From Flavobacterium daemonense (GTDB lineage: Bacteria > Bacteroidota > Bacteroidia > Flavobacteriales > Flavobacteriaceae), in assembly GCF_007341385.1 (NCBI RefSeq), contig NZ_VJYD01000007.1:172147-236146 (forward strand): DNA of 64,000 nucleotides, read 5' to 3'. Positions 63,218 to 64,000 of this stretch are shown in pieces (position 1 is the stretch's first letter; every line of letters starts with the position of its first letter). The notes beneath the pieces were generated by a model. It saw only the letters and a program-made list of their open reading frames with translations. It made no database searches and was not told the DNA's origin. Made by a program: the position numbers and the translations under genes.

Positions 63218-63781
63218 TCAAATAATTGAAGCCCGAATTCTGCTTAAAGTTTCCTGGCTTATACCAATTAATGAAGCAATATGTTTCAGCTTAGCTTTTT
63301 GAATAATTTGAGGAAATGACTCTAACAGAAAAATATATTTTTTCTCGGCAGTCATTACTCGAAATAAATGATGAAATTCATTTATTCGAGAAAGATAATA
63401 TCTAAGTTGTTTCAAATGAAATTTTAAAAATAAAGGATACTCCAATAAAAGCAATTCATCAGAATATGATAACGAGTAGACAATTGTCTCCTCACAAGTT
63501 TGGAAAATCTCAAAAGAAGGTTTTTGTTCAAAAAAGCTGCTCATAGAAGTTATAAACTGATTGTCAGTATAAATCCACTTGGTAACTTCTTCTTCATTTT
63601 CAAAGCAAAATCTACGAACCGCACCCGACTTAATGAAATAAACTTTATTACAAATTTTACGCTCTTCAATAATAAATTCGTTCTTCATAAACTTTTCTTC
63701 TACAAAAAGTCTCCGAATAGCACTTTCAGTCTCGGAATCTAGCTTTTGAAAATCATTTATAACACCAATTAGCTCGTTCAT
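63218..63781 (-). CDS. Crp/Fnr-family transcriptional regulator
   Basis: 187 residues from ATG 63781 (an in-frame start ten codons upstream is less likely). The cyclic-nucleotide-binding-like cupin occupies residues ~20-120 (VYFIKSGAVRRFCFENEEEVTKWIYTDNQFITSM). The C-terminal HTH is short (KLKHIASLIGISQETLSRIRA). The cAMP phosphate-binding RxS motif is not evident, so the effector is unknown. It lies 44 bp upstream of the LpxA-like gene on the same strand and could regulate it. Confidence 0.9.
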   Translation of the reverse strand: MNELIGVINDFQKLDSETESAIRRLFVEEKFMKNEFIIEERKICNKVYFIKSGAVRRFCFENEEEVTKWIYTDNQFITSMSSFFEQKPSFEIFQTCEETIVYSLSYSDELLLLEYPLFLKFHLKQLRYYLSRINEFHHLFRVMTAEKKYIFLLESFPQIIQKAKLKHIASLIGISQETLSRIRASII

Positions 63782-63893
63782 AAAATAAATTGTAAGAAAC
63801 AAATTTATCAATATTTTCTAAGACAATAATCAAAAAGCTAATCCATTTAAACTAAAGCTCATAGAAAAACCAGAGAAACATAAGGCCAAAAAA

Positions 63894-63926
63894 AAAACTT
63901 CAATTAGCAAAGCCAATTGAAGTTTT
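63894..63926. terminator. terminator of the tRNA-Leu, AAAACTTCAATT hairpin
   Basis: AAAACTTCAATT / AATTGAAGTTTT stem with an A run on the left (T run on the minus strand), directly after the tRNA-Leu 3' end. Confidence 0.88.
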
Positions 63927-63928
63927 AG

Positions 63929-64000
63929 TACTCAGAGCGGGACTTGAACCCGCACGAACATTGCTGTTCACTGGATTTTAAGTCCAGCGTGTCTACCAAT
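63929..64000 (-). tRNA. tRNA-Leu (anticodon TAA), partial
   Basis: On the minus strand the anticodon arm CTGGA-CTTAAAA-TCCAG gives TAA (Leu). The long variable arm expected of tRNA-Leu (TGAACAGCAATGTTC) is followed by the T-arm GCGGG-TTCAAGT-CCCGC and acceptor half TCTGAGT with discriminator A. CCA is not encoded. The first ~14 nt lie beyond base 64000. Confidence 0.92.

Overview
The window is 64 kb of a low-GC chromosome that reads as a Flavobacteriaceae member, most likely Flavobacterium. The evidence is the gene content (S46 dipeptidyl peptidase, SusC-type carboxypeptidase-regulatory and plug domains, MlaE/MlaF, TonB-like proteins and ExbBD, Bacteroidetes-type Mpl), promoters of the TTG-N19/20-TAnnTTTG type, and AT-rich intergenic regions full of long inverted repeats.

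Left part (1-24.4 kb): a partial radC, the murein-recycling ligase mpl, a secreted TPR protein, and a 2164-residue alpha-2-macroglobulin with a SusC-like CarboxypepD_reg plus TonB-plug segment inserted in its middle. An S46 peptidase and a small outer-membrane barrel follow. Next is a housekeeping run on the minus strand, hpt > adk > CNNM/CBS protein > obg. On the plus strand are a PQQ-type sugar dehydrogenase lipoprotein, a TonB-dependent receptor, an unrecognised 183-aa protein, purK, purE and an M3 metallopeptidase. The purine genes hpt, adk, purK and purE lie within 7.5 kb.

Middle part (24.4-46.7 kb): a hicAB toxin-antitoxin pair, then a GbsR/MarR-type regulator and an operon of three small membrane proteins. 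The regulator and this operon each carry nearly the same 26-bp palindrome upstream, which suggests an undescribed regulator-membrane-protein module. A decayed SDR gene invaded by a repeat, an SRPBCC protein, a UbiA-like protein and gcvP follow. Then comes an envelope-type cluster (KASIII-like, methyltransferase, GT2, MlaE, MlaF), a group of single enzymes (SprT-like, SDR, M28 peptidase, acyl-CoA dehydrogenase, chalcone-isomerase-like, Glu/Leu dehydrogenase), the TonB-like/ExbD/ExbB set and folC.

Right part (46.7-64 kb): a tRNA-Val(TAC) is followed 263 bp downstream by a decayed tRNA carrying an exact copy of the tRNA-Val 3' end plus its terminator. Two FAD monooxygenases follow; one has an N-terminal DnaJ-type CxxCxGxG zinc ribbon and the other is a close TetX relative with altered tetracycline-contact positions. 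There is also an endonuclease V homologue and a sigma-54-type two-component system divergent from a MacB-like ABC exporter. The second permease of that exporter is interrupted by one in-frame TAA. A stand-alone LpxA paralogue, a Crp/Fnr regulator and a partial tRNA-Leu(TAA) close the window.

Almost every gene end carries an intergenic hairpin. Three families stand out: a ~110-bp hairpin (four copies) beginning GTCATTTCGAC, an element with a conserved core and variable arms (two copies, both just after stop codons), and a GCCACGAATTT family. No CRISPR array, rRNA, transposase or phage gene was seen.
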